64,000 bases of DNA from UBA4582 sp038106185 (GCA_038106185.1 JAYODE010000014.1:11376-75375); one strand, 5' to 3'; positions 18,503 through 27,959 are shown, counted from the stretch's first letter. The notes: generated from the letters alone by a model not told the origin. Program-made: numbers and translations.

Positions 18503-19339
18503 ATGAACGAGCACGTCGTCAACAAGGTTATCGTTATCACCGGTGCTGCCAGCGGCTTCGGCCGACTGGTCAGTCAGAAAGCTGCCGCCCTCGGCGCACA
18601 GGTGGTCTGCGCGGATATCAATCAGGCGGAATTGATCGTGACCGAAGATACGATTAAGGCCGCTGGCGGCGTTGCCACCAGTCTGGTTACCGATGTTACC
18701 CAATTCGAGCAGATGCAGGCGCTGGCTAACCATGCGCTGGATAACTATGGTCGCATCGATGTTTGGGTGAATAATGCCGGGGTCATGCCGCTCGCGTTTC
18801 ACGCCGATCATGCGCTCGCCGCCGCCGCCTGGAATCGTTGTATCGATATCAACTTCAAGGGAGTCATGCATGGCATCATGGCCGCCCATGATCCTATGAT
18901 CAACCAGGGGCGCGGGCACATCGTCAACCTGTCCTCGATCTACAGTAATTTTCCCGTCGTGGGCGCTGGTGTTTATGGCGCAACCAAGGCCGCTGTCAAC
19001 TTTCTGTCTGACTCTTTGCGCGTCGAATCCCAAGGCAGAATCAAGGTGACGGTCGTCAAACCCACGGGGGTTCCTGCAACGGGACTGGGAGCCGGCATCA
19101 TCAATCCTGCTGCTGTGATTGGCATCCTTGGCCAGAATGCGCCGAGTTATCTGCAGCAACGAGAGGCGATGCAGAATAGCGAATTACCGATCGAGAATAC
19201 TGATGTCAACAGCATCGAGTACTATGCCCTTGAACCTGAATATCTCGCAGACCAGATCATCGCCGTGATCAATCAGCCGTGGGGCGTTAACATCAGCGAA
19301 ATCACGGTACGCGCATCGGGTGATGCCTACATTCTTTAA
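18503..19339 (+). CDS. SDR family oxidoreductase
   Basis: 278 residues. TGAASGFG is the cofactor motif, NNAGVMPL follows at about 88, the Ser is in NLSSIYSNFPVVGAGVYGATKAA and the Tyr-x-x-x-Lys pair in YGATK. The segment VKPTGVPATGLGAGIINP, then NSIEYYALEPEYLADQI, is typical of SDRs of the YdfG/PKS-ketoreductase-like group. I use the ATG at 18503, which has AGGAAG eight bases before it; the ATG at 18464 lacks a site. Substrate unknown. Confidence 0.88.
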   Translation: MNEHVVNKVIVITGAASGFGRLVSQKAAALGAQVVCADINQAELIVTEDTIKAAGGVATSLVTDVTQFEQMQALANHALDNYGRIDVWVNNAGVMPLAFHADHALAAAAWNRCIDINFKGVMHGIMAAHDPMINQGRGHIVNLSSIYSNFPVVGAGVYGATKAAVNFLSDSLRVESQGRIKVTVVKPTGVPATGLGAGIINPAAVIGILGQNAPSYLQQREAMQNSELPIENTDVNSIEYYALEPEYLADQIIAVINQPWGVNISEITVRASGDAYIL

Positions 19340-19392
19340 TCACCCCGGCGTTTAACCATGCAGCCGCTACACAGCCAACGAGCACCCTCAGC

Positions 19393-20277
19393 ATGAACCC
19401 TACAGCCAATGCACCGGCGCTGCCATTTGCGGTCGCGACCCTCGGCATCGCCACTTTTGCGGCTATGGACGCTATGATGAAGGGCCTGGCTATCGAGATG
19501 GGTACTTATAACGCCATGCTCTGGAGAACCCTTGCGGCCTTGCTGATAGCCACGGTCCTGGCGATCTGGAGTCGAGCACGCTGGCCATCGAGCTCTGTCA
19601 TTCGCTTACACGTCTGGCGCGGAATCATTACCGCTATGATGGCCTTTCTGTTTTTTTGGGGCCTGGTTTACGTACCCCTCGCCGAGGCTATCGGCTTGTC
19701 TTTCATCGCGCCCCTGATTGCACTATACCTGGCCGTCTTACTGTTGAATGAGAAAATGAACAACAAGACTATTCTGGCTTCGATGCTTGGACTTGCAGGT
19801 GCAGGCGTGATCGTCAGCGGCAAACTTGGCGGTAACTACAGCGATGAGGTTGGCAAGGGAATGGCAGCAATCCTGATTTCGGCTGTTCTCTACGCCTACA
19901 ACTTAATTCTTCAGCGACAACAGGCGATGGTGGCCAAGCCTTTCGAAATCGCATTCTTTCAAAATGCTACCATGGTTTTCGTGTACCTCCTGTTTGCACC
20001 CTTTTGGGCAATTTCGCCGTCGTCGACCCTGATTCCTGCTCTGGTAGGCGCAGCATTCCTGGGTATTATCTCTCTGCTGCTGATATCCTGGGCTTACGCG
20101 AGAGCGGAAGCGACCCATTTGATCACGGTAGAATACACCGCCTTCATCTGGGCTGCGCTGCTGGGCTGGCTGGTATTCGCCGAGACCATCACGACCGTGA
20201 CCTTGTTAGGCACAGCGCTGATTGTTATCGGCTGCCTGGTCGCCGCTAAACAACAACCCCAGCCGTTAGAATCCTAG
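19393..20277 (+). CDS. DMT superfamily (EamA) transporter
   Basis: 294 residues with about ten hydrophobic helices and two internal EamA-type repeats. The FFWGLVYVPLAEAIGLSFIAPLIALYLAVLLLNEKMNNKTILASMLGLAGAGVIV stretch (in parts) is typical of the family. These proteins export amino acids, drugs or nucleotides in exchange for protons; the substrate here is unknown. It sits in the middle of a plus-strand run of short-chain dehydrogenases. Confidence 0.9.
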   Translation: MNPTANAPALPFAVATLGIATFAAMDAMMKGLAIEMGTYNAMLWRTLAALLIATVLAIWSRARWPSSSVIRLHVWRGIITAMMAFLFFWGLVYVPLAEAIGLSFIAPLIALYLAVLLLNEKMNNKTILASMLGLAGAGVIVSGKLGGNYSDEVGKGMAAILISAVLYAYNLILQRQQAMVAKPFEIAFFQNATMVFVYLLFAPFWAISPSSTLIPALVGAAFLGIISLLLISWAYARAEATHLITVEYTAFIWAALLGWLVFAETITTVTLLGTALIVIGCLVAAKQQPQPLES

Positions 20278-20367
20278 CGAGACCTAGACACCGAAAACTC
20301 AGGCAGTAGAATCGATAGATCAACGAGTCACACCACGCTGACCACGCAAAATAGCAAGGAGCATGCA

Positions 20368-20718
20368 TTGATTTACACTATCACTAAAGTCGCCATTACA
20401 ACGATATTGATAGTCGCCATCTCTGAGATAGCGAAACGCAGCTCGCTGGCGGCCGCGCTGCTCGCGTCTATTCCCCTGGTTTCGGTTCTGGCGATGGTCT
20501 GGCTGTACCTGGATACCAAGGACGTAGAAAAGGTCAGCAACCTTGCAACCAGCGTCTTCTGGTTAGTCTTGCCGTCGTTAGTCCTGTTCATCGCTTTACC
20601 ACTATTGCTGAAACAGGGTCTGCATTTTTACACCAGCCTGGTGCTTTCCATGGGACTGACAGTTCTGGCCTATTGGGCCCTGGTTGTCAGTCTTCAGTAC
20701 TATGGAATTAAGTTGTAG
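20368..20718 (+). CDS. Small membrane protein, DUF3147-like
   Basis: 116 residues in four hydrophobic segments (ITTILIVAISEIAK, LAAALLASIPLVSVLAMVWLYLDT, VFWLVLPSLVLFIALPLLLK, SLVLSMGLTVLAYWALVV). The length and pattern match DUF3147 proteins of unknown function. The start is TTG at 20368, with AAGGAG six bases upstream; no in-frame ATG fits. Confidence 0.72.
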   Translation: MIYTITKVAITTILIVAISEIAKRSSLAAALLASIPLVSVLAMVWLYLDTKDVEKVSNLATSVFWLVLPSLVLFIALPLLLKQGLHFYTSLVLSMGLTVLAYWALVVSLQYYGIKL

Positions 20719-20750
20719 CCAGGACTGATTGTCAGCAAAGGAGCAAAGAG

Positions 20751-21509
20751 ATGGGCAGAGTCGATAGCAAGGTCGTGATCATCACTGGCGCCGCCTCCGG
20801 CCTGGGTGCCGCTGACGCACGCATGCTGAGTCGCGAAGGTGCGCAATTAATCCTAACAGATATCAATGTCGCGGCGGGCGAGGCTCTGGCAGAGGAAATT
20901 GGCGCTAAGTTCTTTCTGCAGGATGTTTCAGACGAAGACTCCTGGACGGCATTGATGGACTTCACTCGAGTACACTATGGTCGTCTGGATGGCCTCGTTA
21001 ACAATGCTGGCATCGGCATCATTGCCAATATCGAGACCACCAGCACAGCGGTTTGGCGCCAGACCATGGGCGTTCACCTGGATGGCACCTTCTGGGGCTG
21101 TCAGGCCGCGATCAAGCTGATGAAGGCGTCAGGCGGCGGGTCAATCGTCAACATGTCATCGACCGCTGCACTGGTGGGCATTCCCGCCTATCTGGCCTAC
21201 TCAGCGGCTAAAGGCGGCATTCGTGCTATGACAAAGTCCATTGCCATCCATTGCAAACAACAGAAGCTGGGCATTCGCTGCAACTCAGTACATCCTGGCA
21301 GCATTAGTACGCCGATGGTCCATCATGCGCTCAAGACCCTGGTGGGTGTCGATCTGCCGGCACACGAGCATCCAGAACAACAACGACTGGCTATGGGTAT
21401 CGGCGAGCCGAATGATGTCGCCCATATGATCGTTTACCTGCTGTCCGACGAGTCGAAACACATTAATGGCAGCGAAATGGTCATAGATAATGGCGATACC
21501 GTCGTCTGA
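20751..21509 (+). CDS. SDR family oxidoreductase (hydroxysteroid/cyclic alcohol dehydrogenase-like)
   Basis: 252 residues. TGAASGLG cofactor motif at 13-20, Asp in LTDINV indicating NAD preference, NNAGIGIIANIE, Ser in NMSSTAALVGIPAYLAYSAAKGG with Tyr and Lys of YSAAK, and HPGSISTPM. The pattern resembles 3beta/17beta-hydroxysteroid and cyclic alcohol dehydrogenases. The VOC protein follows after 39 bases on the same strand; a common pathway is likely but not shown. Confidence 0.9.
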   Translation: MGRVDSKVVIITGAASGLGAADARMLSREGAQLILTDINVAAGEALAEEIGAKFFLQDVSDEDSWTALMDFTRVHYGRLDGLVNNAGIGIIANIETTSTAVWRQTMGVHLDGTFWGCQAAIKLMKASGGGSIVNMSSTAALVGIPAYLAYSAAKGGIRAMTKSIAIHCKQQKLGIRCNSVHPGSISTPMVHHALKTLVGVDLPAHEHPEQQRLAMGIGEPNDVAHMIVYLLSDESKHINGSEMVIDNGDTVV

Positions 21510-21548
21510 TCCTACTTATATATCGTCCTTTAAAGGCAGGAGTCTGTC

Positions 21549-22001
21549 ATGAACATCGAAGGTATGGTGCACGTTAATATCAATTGCAGCGACTACGCGG
21601 CGTCTAAAAAATTTTATGAAATGCTTGGTTTTGAGGAAGTCTGGCGAGTACCAGAAACCAATACAGCGGAGGTCGCGGCTGCTGTCGGCATGCCCCCCTA
21701 TTCAGTCAACGGCGCCCTGCTCGCCCTGAAAGGTTCAGAGCCGGCACTGGTGATTGACCTGTTGGAATGGCGTGAACCTCGCGACCCCGGAGCACCCTAC
21801 CCCCATTTGTATCATCTTGGCATCAGCCGACTGGCGCTGCGCAGCTCGGATCTGGATGCAGACTACATTTTTTTAAAGAATCAAGGCGTGGAGATTCTTT
21901 CGGCTCCAGCGACAGTCGCCATTGATGCCAATCATGGCAGTCGATTCTTCTGCTTTAAGGATCCTGACGGTACTTTTCTGGAACTGGTGCAGCGCTATTA
22001 A
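21549..22001 (+). CDS. VOC family (glyoxalase/extradiol dioxygenase fold) protein
   Basis: 150 residues with the two beta-alpha-beta-beta-beta modules of the VOC superfamily. VHVNINCSDYAASKKFYEMLGFEE opens the first, and ISRLALRSSDLDADYIFLKNQGVEILSAP and FFCFKDPDGTFLELVQ close the second. H9 (VHVN) and the Glu of FLELVQ are candidate metal ligands. It may be an isomerase, lyase or dioxygenase; substrate unknown. Confidence 0.85.
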   Translation: MNIEGMVHVNINCSDYAASKKFYEMLGFEEVWRVPETNTAEVAAAVGMPPYSVNGALLALKGSEPALVIDLLEWREPRDPGAPYPHLYHLGISRLALRSSDLDADYIFLKNQGVEILSAPATVAIDANHGSRFFCFKDPDGTFLELVQRY

Positions 22002-22014
22002 ACGGCTTCGACCA

Positions 22015-22341
22015 TCAGCTTGAGAGCAGTTGTTCACCAACGGTTGAAAAGATAGAAATGTCCATATTTTTTAAATCGATGGCATCACTCACATTCATCC
22101 AGGTAGCGGCTCGAAGATGCTCAAGGGTCCCTGCCACATCTTCGCTGTCTATTTCATACACTGCCATATAGCCAAAAGCCTGATCTGGATACAATTGAAC
22201 CTCGTTCAGACGATAGCGTTGCGCTGACAGGAACCCTTCAATTTTCAAGACTTCCTGCAGATGCACCTGGTTATACCAGTCATTAAATTCCCGCTCTCGA
22301 CCGGCCACGGCATTATTTCGAACGACATATAAGGTTTTCAT
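22015..22341 (-). CDS. Dimeric alpha/beta-barrel (EthD-like) protein
   Basis: 108 residues. The pattern WYNQVHLQEVLKIEGFLSAQRYRL, then AYEI-like VYEIDSEDVAGTLEHL, is typical of small EthD or DUF4286-type ferredoxin-fold proteins found in catabolic operons. It converges with the VOC gene by 13 bases. Function unknown. Confidence 0.7.
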   Translation of the reverse strand: MKTLYVVRNNAVAGREREFNDWYNQVHLQEVLKIEGFLSAQRYRLNEVQLYPDQAFGYMAVYEIDSEDVAGTLEHLRAATWMNVSDAIDLKNMDISIFSTVGEQLLSS

Positions 22342-22424
22342 CTCTGCATCCTTATCAAGTAGTTTGACCTCTAAAACCTGAGCCCGTTGGTTTGCACTCG
22401 CGAGCAGTTATGCACGCTTTAAGT

Positions 22425-22775
22425 TCAACACTTTCGCTCAGACTTCAAATAAGCCACCAGATTCCAGATGTCGCCATCTCCGTCAGGCAACTTGCCAGCA
22501 AAGCCAATCATACGTGTACCCTCGACACCACGAGAAATGGTATCGAAGACTTCCTGGTCACTGCCGCCGTGGAGCCAGTTACAGTCCATCAGATTCGGTG
22601 CATCACTCGCTCCCCCATTATGGCAATAGCCACCACAGGATCCCGTGTAGATCAGCTTACCGCGCTTCAGCGCTGCCGGATCATTCAGCAGCGCGGTCGC
22701 CGGCGAGGCGGGCTCGCAACCTGACGAAAGCATAATCAGGCCCAAGAAACCTGTGAGTGCCAGTGTTTTGATCAT
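22425..22775 (-). CDS. Lipoprotein c-type cytochrome with a CX3CH haem motif
   Basis: 116 residues from the ATG at 22775, which has AGGAAACAG upstream. The signal peptide ends in LSSGC, so Cys20 would be lipidated. Haem is predicted at C47-GGY-C51-H52. There are three residues between the cysteines rather than two. Met89 (GTRMIGFAGKL) is a likely sixth ligand, and the family end DIWNLVAYLKS is present. It lies 45 bases after the PQQ dehydrogenase on the same strand, the usual place for the electron acceptor of such an enzyme, so it probably takes electrons from PQQ in the periplasm. Confidence 0.82.
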   Translation of the reverse strand: MIKTLALTGFLGLIMLSSGCEPASPATALLNDPAALKRGKLIYTGSCGGYCHNGGASDAPNLMDCNWLHGGSDQEVFDTISRGVEGTRMIGFAGKLPDGDGDIWNLVAYLKSERKC

Positions 22776-22820
22776 CAATCTGTTTCCTGTCACAAACATC
22801 GCCCTAGAGTCACGCCGTAA

Positions 22821-24596
22821 CTATTTCAACGCAAATACGAAAAGGTGACCGCCTTCGGGAATATTGATCGGACCACCACTGAAGGCAGCGAACGTATTCC
22901 AGTTACCTGAACCCACCGCCACATAACTCTTACCCTTCACCTGGTAAACCACCGGCTGACTGCGGACACCGCCGCCCATCTTGAACTTCCAAAGCTCCTC
23001 ACCAGTACGACTATTAAGTGCAAGCGCATAACCCGCCTGATTACCGGTAAAGATCACGCCACCGGCCGTGGAGGCAACACCACCCATCATCGGATCAGCA
23101 TCCCGATAACGCCAACGGACTTCACCCGTGTGATAGTCAACTGCCGATAGGTGTCCATAGGAGGTACCCGCCTCAACGTCCGTCAAAGTTGGCATACCGG
23201 CCATGTAGGCCTGGCCTGGAATGTAGATATCCAGACCCTTCTGATAGGACTGGCAAGCTTCAATGCTGGGTATATAGGCAAGACCCAACTGTGCATTCAG
23301 CGCCGCAGTCCAAGCGCCATTCATTCCACCCAGATTGCTTGGACAGGTTCTGAAATCATTGTCCTCTGAGGGCATCGCGGCCGGGTTGACTATAGGCCGA
23401 CCGGTCTCATCGATTGTCGCCCAGTTAACCTGTTCGACATAGGGCTTGGCATCGATAAAGGTGCCGGTTTCTCGGTCGAGAATATAGAAATAGCCATTCC
23501 GGTTGGCTTGAACTATAGCCTTCACATCACGGCCATCCCGGCGAATATCGACGAGAAATATCTGCGTGTTTCCGTCATAGTCCCAAACGTCATGCGGCGT
23601 GAACTGGAAGTACCATTTTTGCTTACCTGTCTCGGGTTCCAACGCCAGAATGCTGTTGGAAAACAAGTTATCGCCTGCTCGATTATCGCCATTCCAATCC
23701 GGCGCTGGATTACCTGTGGTCCAATAGAGCGTGTTAGTCTCAGGGTCATAGGCGCCACTGGTCCAGGCAGGCGCACCGCCGGTTTTCCAGGACTCACCTG
23801 CCCAGGTTTCAACACCGGGTTCACCCTCACCTGGTACCGTATAGTGACGCCAGACCCGTTTGCCGGATTTCACGTCATAGGCATCAAAGAAGCCTCGAAC
23901 ACCAAACTCACCACCAGCAATACCAATGATCGCGAGGTCATTGACAACCATTGGCATGGAGGTCGCGCTATACCCCAGCGCATATGGTGCAATTTCAGTC
24001 TGCCAGGCAATCGCACCCGTCAATCGATTAAACGCGATCAGCTGCGCATCCAGGGTCGCCATCAAGACTAAATCCCCGGCGATGGCCACGCCCCGGTTAA
24101 CCGGCCCACAACACAATCGAAGGTCTTCAGGGTAGATATGATCGTAACGCCAAAACAGCTCACCGGTTTCCGGGTTCAGGGCGAACACACGATTGTAGGA
24201 AGAGCTGACATACATGATACCGTCATATATCGTTGGACTGGCTTCGAACTGACCCAGCGTACCCGTTGGAAAGGCCCAGGCAACTTCCAGATTCTTGACA
24301 GTATCAGGGTTCAGATCGGTCACGGGGCTGTGCCGATGGTTATCATAGTCGCCCCCGTACAGCAGCCAATTCTCGCTATCCTCAAGGCCCTTTTCCAAAT
24401 CAGCCTGGGTCACTGCTCCCAGCCCTCGCCCAATCGGCTTATCATTGAGCCAGTGGGTCGGCAGCTCTGGCAGCGCCTCTGCCTCTGCATCCATGACCGC
24501 ACCAGACTCGACTACCGCTGAGACTTCAGTTTCTTTCGGCTGATTGCAGCTAGCGAGTGCCGCGATTAGTGCGAGTAATACGACGCGATTCAACAT
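22821..24596 (-). CDS. PQQ-dependent alcohol dehydrogenase, predicted lanthanide-type, lipoprotein
   Basis: 591 residues from the ATG at 24596 (AGGAG upstream). The signal peptide ends in LASC, so Cys17 is a likely lipid anchor. The quinoprotein fold shows the vicinal disulfide C162-C163 (LCCGPVNRG), metal ligands E230 (GGEFGVRG) and N296 (GNPAPDWN), and catalytic D339 with D341 two residues on (VWDYDG). The second Asp is the mark of XoxF/ExaF/PedH lanthanide enzymes; calcium enzymes have Ala, Ser or Thr there. No cytochrome domain is fused. It oxidises alcohols in the periplasm, passing electrons to the cytochrome downstream. The exact substrate is not known. Confidence 0.88.
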   Translation of the reverse strand: MLNRVVLLALIAALASCNQPKETEVSAVVESGAVMDAEAEALPELPTHWLNDKPIGRGLGAVTQADLEKGLEDSENWLLYGGDYDNHRHSPVTDLNPDTVKNLEVAWAFPTGTLGQFEASPTIYDGIMYVSSSYNRVFALNPETGELFWRYDHIYPEDLRLCCGPVNRGVAIAGDLVLMATLDAQLIAFNRLTGAIAWQTEIAPYALGYSATSMPMVVNDLAIIGIAGGEFGVRGFFDAYDVKSGKRVWRHYTVPGEGEPGVETWAGESWKTGGAPAWTSGAYDPETNTLYWTTGNPAPDWNGDNRAGDNLFSNSILALEPETGKQKWYFQFTPHDVWDYDGNTQIFLVDIRRDGRDVKAIVQANRNGYFYILDRETGTFIDAKPYVEQVNWATIDETGRPIVNPAAMPSEDNDFRTCPSNLGGMNGAWTAALNAQLGLAYIPSIEACQSYQKGLDIYIPGQAYMAGMPTLTDVEAGTSYGHLSAVDYHTGEVRWRYRDADPMMGGVASTAGGVIFTGNQAGYALALNSRTGEELWKFKMGGGVRSQPVVYQVKGKSYVAVGSGNWNTFAAFSGGPINIPEGGHLFVFALK

Positions 24597-24777
24597 GCCT
24601 GTCTCTCCTACGTTTTTCTCGATGATAGGGGAAATCCGAGTCAACTACTACCGGCTTAAAAAATGGATTGACCGCTAGCTTTGCTCTATTAACAAAATGG
24701 CTAACTGATCTGTTAGGGTGCATCTTTCGCCCTTTTACAGGTCAGATATAACCCAGCTGCTAGAAAAGTCGACCAAG

Positions 24778-26154
24778 TTATCCCACAAACTGATTAAACA
24801 AGCCGCCCCAAAATCGTGAAGGTTTGCCTGTTCGAAACTCTTGCCTATCTGCGCGATCGCCAAACCATTGAATCGCACCGGCACCCAGCCAACGCAAAGG
24901 CTCGGGCTCCCAGCGCCGAGCGACATCATCCACCCAGGCTAACTTCGTCAGCGGCGTATCACGGCCAAGTGCGAGATCAGCGAGCATGCGAGCCGCCAGA
25001 TTCGAGGCTCCGACACCCTCGCCTACATAGCCGCCAGCACTACCGATACCGGTGACAGCATCATACGTGACGAATGGTCGCCAATGTCTTTGGACCCCCA
25101 TGAGACCACCCCAGCGATGGGTAATGCGAGCAGCCTGCAGCACAGGAAACAATTCTTTCAGGGTGCGAGCCACATGATCGAGGACAGGGTCTTGCGGGTC
25201 AATGATGGCCTTACGTTGGGATCCGAAGTAATAGCCAGCACGGCCACCAAAAGCGAGTCGGTCATCCTGGGTTCTCTGCCCATAGATAGTAACCCGGCGG
25301 GCATCACCAAAGGTTTCCCGCGCCCGAAGGCCGATATCGTCCCAGACGCTGGCTGACAAAGGCTCAGTTGCGACCATCATGGAGTAGAGGGGTAACAGCT
25401 GTCGTTGATGCCCCTGGATAGATTCTGTATACCCTTCGGTTGCTCGTAAAATTCTGCCGGCCTTCACCACCCCTCGACTGGTGACAAGCTCCTGCTTATT
25501 GATACGACTGACGACTGTTTGCTCATAGATGCTGACGCCCCTGTCACGCAACACGCGACCCAGTCCTTTCACCAGCCGTGCCGGGTGAATGCTGGCACAA
25601 TGAGGCGTAAACAGCGCACCATAGTTTGGCTGCATGTTAAGCCGCAGCTTTGACTCACGAGGGTCCAGCCAGACAAAATCCTCGGCATCAAAACCAAGGG
25701 AGCGGTGGGTTTTAATACTCTGCTGCATCATGGGTACATCGAACGGCCGAGTTGCAACGGTCAGTGTGCCGCCTTTTTTAAAATGACAATCGATCCCTTC
25801 CTGCTGGCAGACTCTGCCGATCTCATCGACTGTCTGTTGCATCGCACGAGCTACAGCTAGACCTTTGGCCACCGTGGACGGCCGAGCGAGCAATTGATCG
25901 ACCCCCATCGCCGTTCCCATACACCAGCCACCATTGCGGCCACTGGCACCGAAGCCAACAGTGCTGGCTTCAAAGACGGCAATCGACAGAGATGGCGCGA
26001 GCTGACTCAGGTAGTAAGCGGTCCACAGACCTGTATAGCCTGCACCCACGATGGCAACATCCACGTACGCCGGAAGACTCGCAACAGGCGTCGGCAGCAA
26101 GGACTCTTGCAGAGAATCGAACCAAAAGCTGCCGTTATCAAAATGAGCCTGCAT
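24778..26154 (-). CDS. FAD-dependent oxidoreductase of the DAO/PuuB family
   Basis: 458 residues. The Rossmann motif GAGYTGLWTAYYL is at about 37-49, followed by GFGASGRNGGWCMG, typical of gamma-glutamylputrescine oxidase and related amine oxidases. The C-terminus has GVQRHWRPFVTYD and YVGEGVGASNLAARMLADLALG. It oxidises a C-N bond, releasing an aldehyde and ammonia or amine. There is no signal peptide. It is upstream of the PQQ dehydrogenase on the same strand, with 181 bases between them. Confidence 0.87.
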   Translation of the reverse strand: MQAHFDNGSFWFDSLQESLLPTPVASLPAYVDVAIVGAGYTGLWTAYYLSQLAPSLSIAVFEASTVGFGASGRNGGWCMGTAMGVDQLLARPSTVAKGLAVARAMQQTVDEIGRVCQQEGIDCHFKKGGTLTVATRPFDVPMMQQSIKTHRSLGFDAEDFVWLDPRESKLRLNMQPNYGALFTPHCASIHPARLVKGLGRVLRDRGVSIYEQTVVSRINKQELVTSRGVVKAGRILRATEGYTESIQGHQRQLLPLYSMMVATEPLSASVWDDIGLRARETFGDARRVTIYGQRTQDDRLAFGGRAGYYFGSQRKAIIDPQDPVLDHVARTLKELFPVLQAARITHRWGGLMGVQRHWRPFVTYDAVTGIGSAGGYVGEGVGASNLAARMLADLALGRDTPLTKLAWVDDVARRWEPEPLRWLGAGAIQWFGDRADRQEFRTGKPSRFWGGLFNQFVG

Positions 26155-26232
26155 CGCATGGCCTCGAGTGAAGTCTTAACCAAAGATAGCCCAACAGCCC
26201 CCAACCCGCCAGCCCTTGAAAGCGTCGCGACG

Positions 26233-26394
26233 GAATTATTGAAAGTCGCGACNNNNNNNNNNNNNNNNNNNNNNNNNNNNNNNNNNNNNNNNNNNNNNNN
26301 NNNNNNNNNNNNNNNNNNNNNNNNNNNNNNNNNNNNNNNNNNNNNNNNNNNNGAATTATTGAAAGTCGCGACCGAATTATTGAAAGTCGCGAAG
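26233..26394. repeat. 21-bp tandem repeat holding an assembly gap
   Basis: Copies of a 21-bp unit that begins gaattattgaaag and contains the 8-bp palindrome gtcgcgac occur before the gap (26233-26252) and after it (26353, 26374, and a decayed copy at 26395). The last 20 bases before the N run and the first 20 after it are identical. The true copy number is unknown since the 100 N are a placeholder. It lies between the amine-oxidase gene and the stop of the monooxygenase gene. Confidence 0.88.
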
Positions 26395-26453
26395 AGAGTT
26401 ATTAAAAGTCTTGAGGACTTACGTCGCTGTTGAATTTGCTGCCGATACTGAGG

Positions 26454-27959
26454 CTATTCGTATTTGAAGACCGAATCCTCAAGATCAATATTCGGTAGCT
26501 CGTCCTTCTCACGCCAGTAATCCTGAGTGTGCTGCCACTGCGGCTTATCACCCCGCTTGGGCATCAGGTGCATTGACCGCAGCAGATATCCCGGGTTGAA
26601 GTTATTCGGATCGATCCAGGACAGCAAGGGCATATCTGCATCTTCTGGTCGCAATACCGGCACGACGGATTGATAGCCTTTGCTTGCCATGAAATTCAGC
26701 AGGCGACAAACGAAGTCGGCGATAATATCTACTCGCAGCGTCCAACTGGCTCGAAAGTAACCGAAAATCCACACCATATTGGGCACACCGGTGAACATCA
26801 TGCCGCGATAGGTCACTGTGTCTGCGAAGTCGATCATTTGCTCGTCCACCGCAAAATGAATGCCGCCGAGAACACTCAGGTTAAAACCGGTTGCGGTCAC
26901 GATGATATCGGCTTCCAGCTCTTCACCGGATTTCAACAAAACGCCTTTTTCGGAGAAGCGATCAATCTCATCTGTCACCATGGTCACCTTGCCGCAAGCA
27001 ATGCCTCGAAAGAGGTCACCATCAGGGACAAAAGCAATCCGTTGCTGCCAGGGTCGGTACTTTGGCGTGAAGTGCTTTTCCATGTCATATTCATCGCCAA
27101 GATATGCGCGCACACCATTAAGCAATTCCGCTTTGACCAGCTTCGGTTCTTCAAAGGAACGACGGGTGAATTCAGCCTGGTTACGCAGTATCTGGCGGCG
27201 AGCAATTTCATGAATCCAGGCCTCATCGACTTGCAAAGCCCGCAGCGAATCGGCCAGTGCATTTTCATTGACGCCAGGTATGAAGTAGGTGGGAGAACGT
27301 TGCAGTACAGTGACATGGCTGCAATCCTCAGCTATGGCTGGCGCCAGCGTGGCGGCAGTAGCACCGGAGCCAATGATCAGAACCCGTTTGTCTTTGTAAT
27401 TGAGGTCTTGCGGCCAAGCCTGAGGATGGACAATCCGGCCGTTGAATTTGTCCATGCCTTCCCATTCCGGCGTATAGCCTTCGGCATGCTCATAATAGCC
27501 CTGGCACATCCAGAGAAAGTTCGCGCTAAGATGTATTGCCTGACCCGTGTCCTTGCGGATACCTTCCAGAGTCCAGCGCTGCTCGTCACTGGACCAGCTG
27601 GCAGCAGAAATCGCATGCTGATAACGAATCTGGTCACTGAGTTTATTCTCATCAATGACCTCGCCCAGATAGCGCAAAATTTCATCACGACTGGCAATCG
27701 GCGCACCTGTCCAGGGTTTGAATCGATAACCAAAAGTATAAAGATCACTGTCGGAGCGAACACCAGGGTAGCGGTGTAGCTGCCAGGTACCCCCAAAAGT
27801 CTCCAAGCCTTCCACCACCAGAAAGCGCTTGTCTGGGCACTGATGCTTTAAGTGATACGCCGCCCCAATGCCTGAAATGCCTGCACCCACGACGATGACA
27901 TCAAAGTGATCGATATCTGATTGCGGCTCGCTCGCCTTCTGTCTGTGTGCTTTGCCCAT
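26454..27959 (-). CDS. Type I Baeyer-Villiger monooxygenase-like flavoprotein
   Basis: 501 residues. FAD motif GAGISGIG at 26-33; GGTWQLHRYPGVRSD at 56-70 matches the second BVMO signature; FNGRIVHPQAWP at 172-183 matches the fingerprint FxGxxxHxxxW(P/D); and GSGATA at 197-202 starts the NADPH fold. Such enzymes insert oxygen next to a ketone to give an ester or lactone. The overall sequence resembles EthA-like monooxygenases. Together with the PQQ alcohol dehydrogenase nearby this could make an alcohol, ketone, ester route, which is inference from position. Confidence 0.9.
   Translation of the reverse strand: MGKAHRQKASEPQSDIDHFDVIVVGAGISGIGAAYHLKHQCPDKRFLVVEGLETFGGTWQLHRYPGVRSDSDLYTFGYRFKPWTGAPIASRDEILRYLGEVIDENKLSDQIRYQHAISAASWSSDEQRWTLEGIRKDTGQAIHLSANFLWMCQGYYEHAEGYTPEWEGMDKFNGRIVHPQAWPQDLNYKDKRVLIIGSGATAATLAPAIAEDCSHVTVLQRSPTYFIPGVNENALADSLRALQVDEAWIHEIARRQILRNQAEFTRRSFEEPKLVKAELLNGVRAYLGDEYDMEKHFTPKYRPWQQRIAFVPDGDLFRGIACGKVTMVTDEIDRFSEKGVLLKSGEELEADIIVTATGFNLSVLGGIHFAVDEQMIDFADTVTYRGMMFTGVPNMVWIFGYFRASWTLRVDIIADFVCRLLNFMASKGYQSVVPVLRPEDADMPLLSWIDPNNFNPGYLLRSMHLMPKRGDKPQWQHTQDYWREKDELPNIDLEDSVFKYE

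Noticed and set aside
26670..27779. 369-codon open frame on the plus strand opposite the Baeyer-Villiger monooxygenase
   Set aside because: It lies wholly antisense to a gene with clear motifs and its product has no recognisable family or normal composition.
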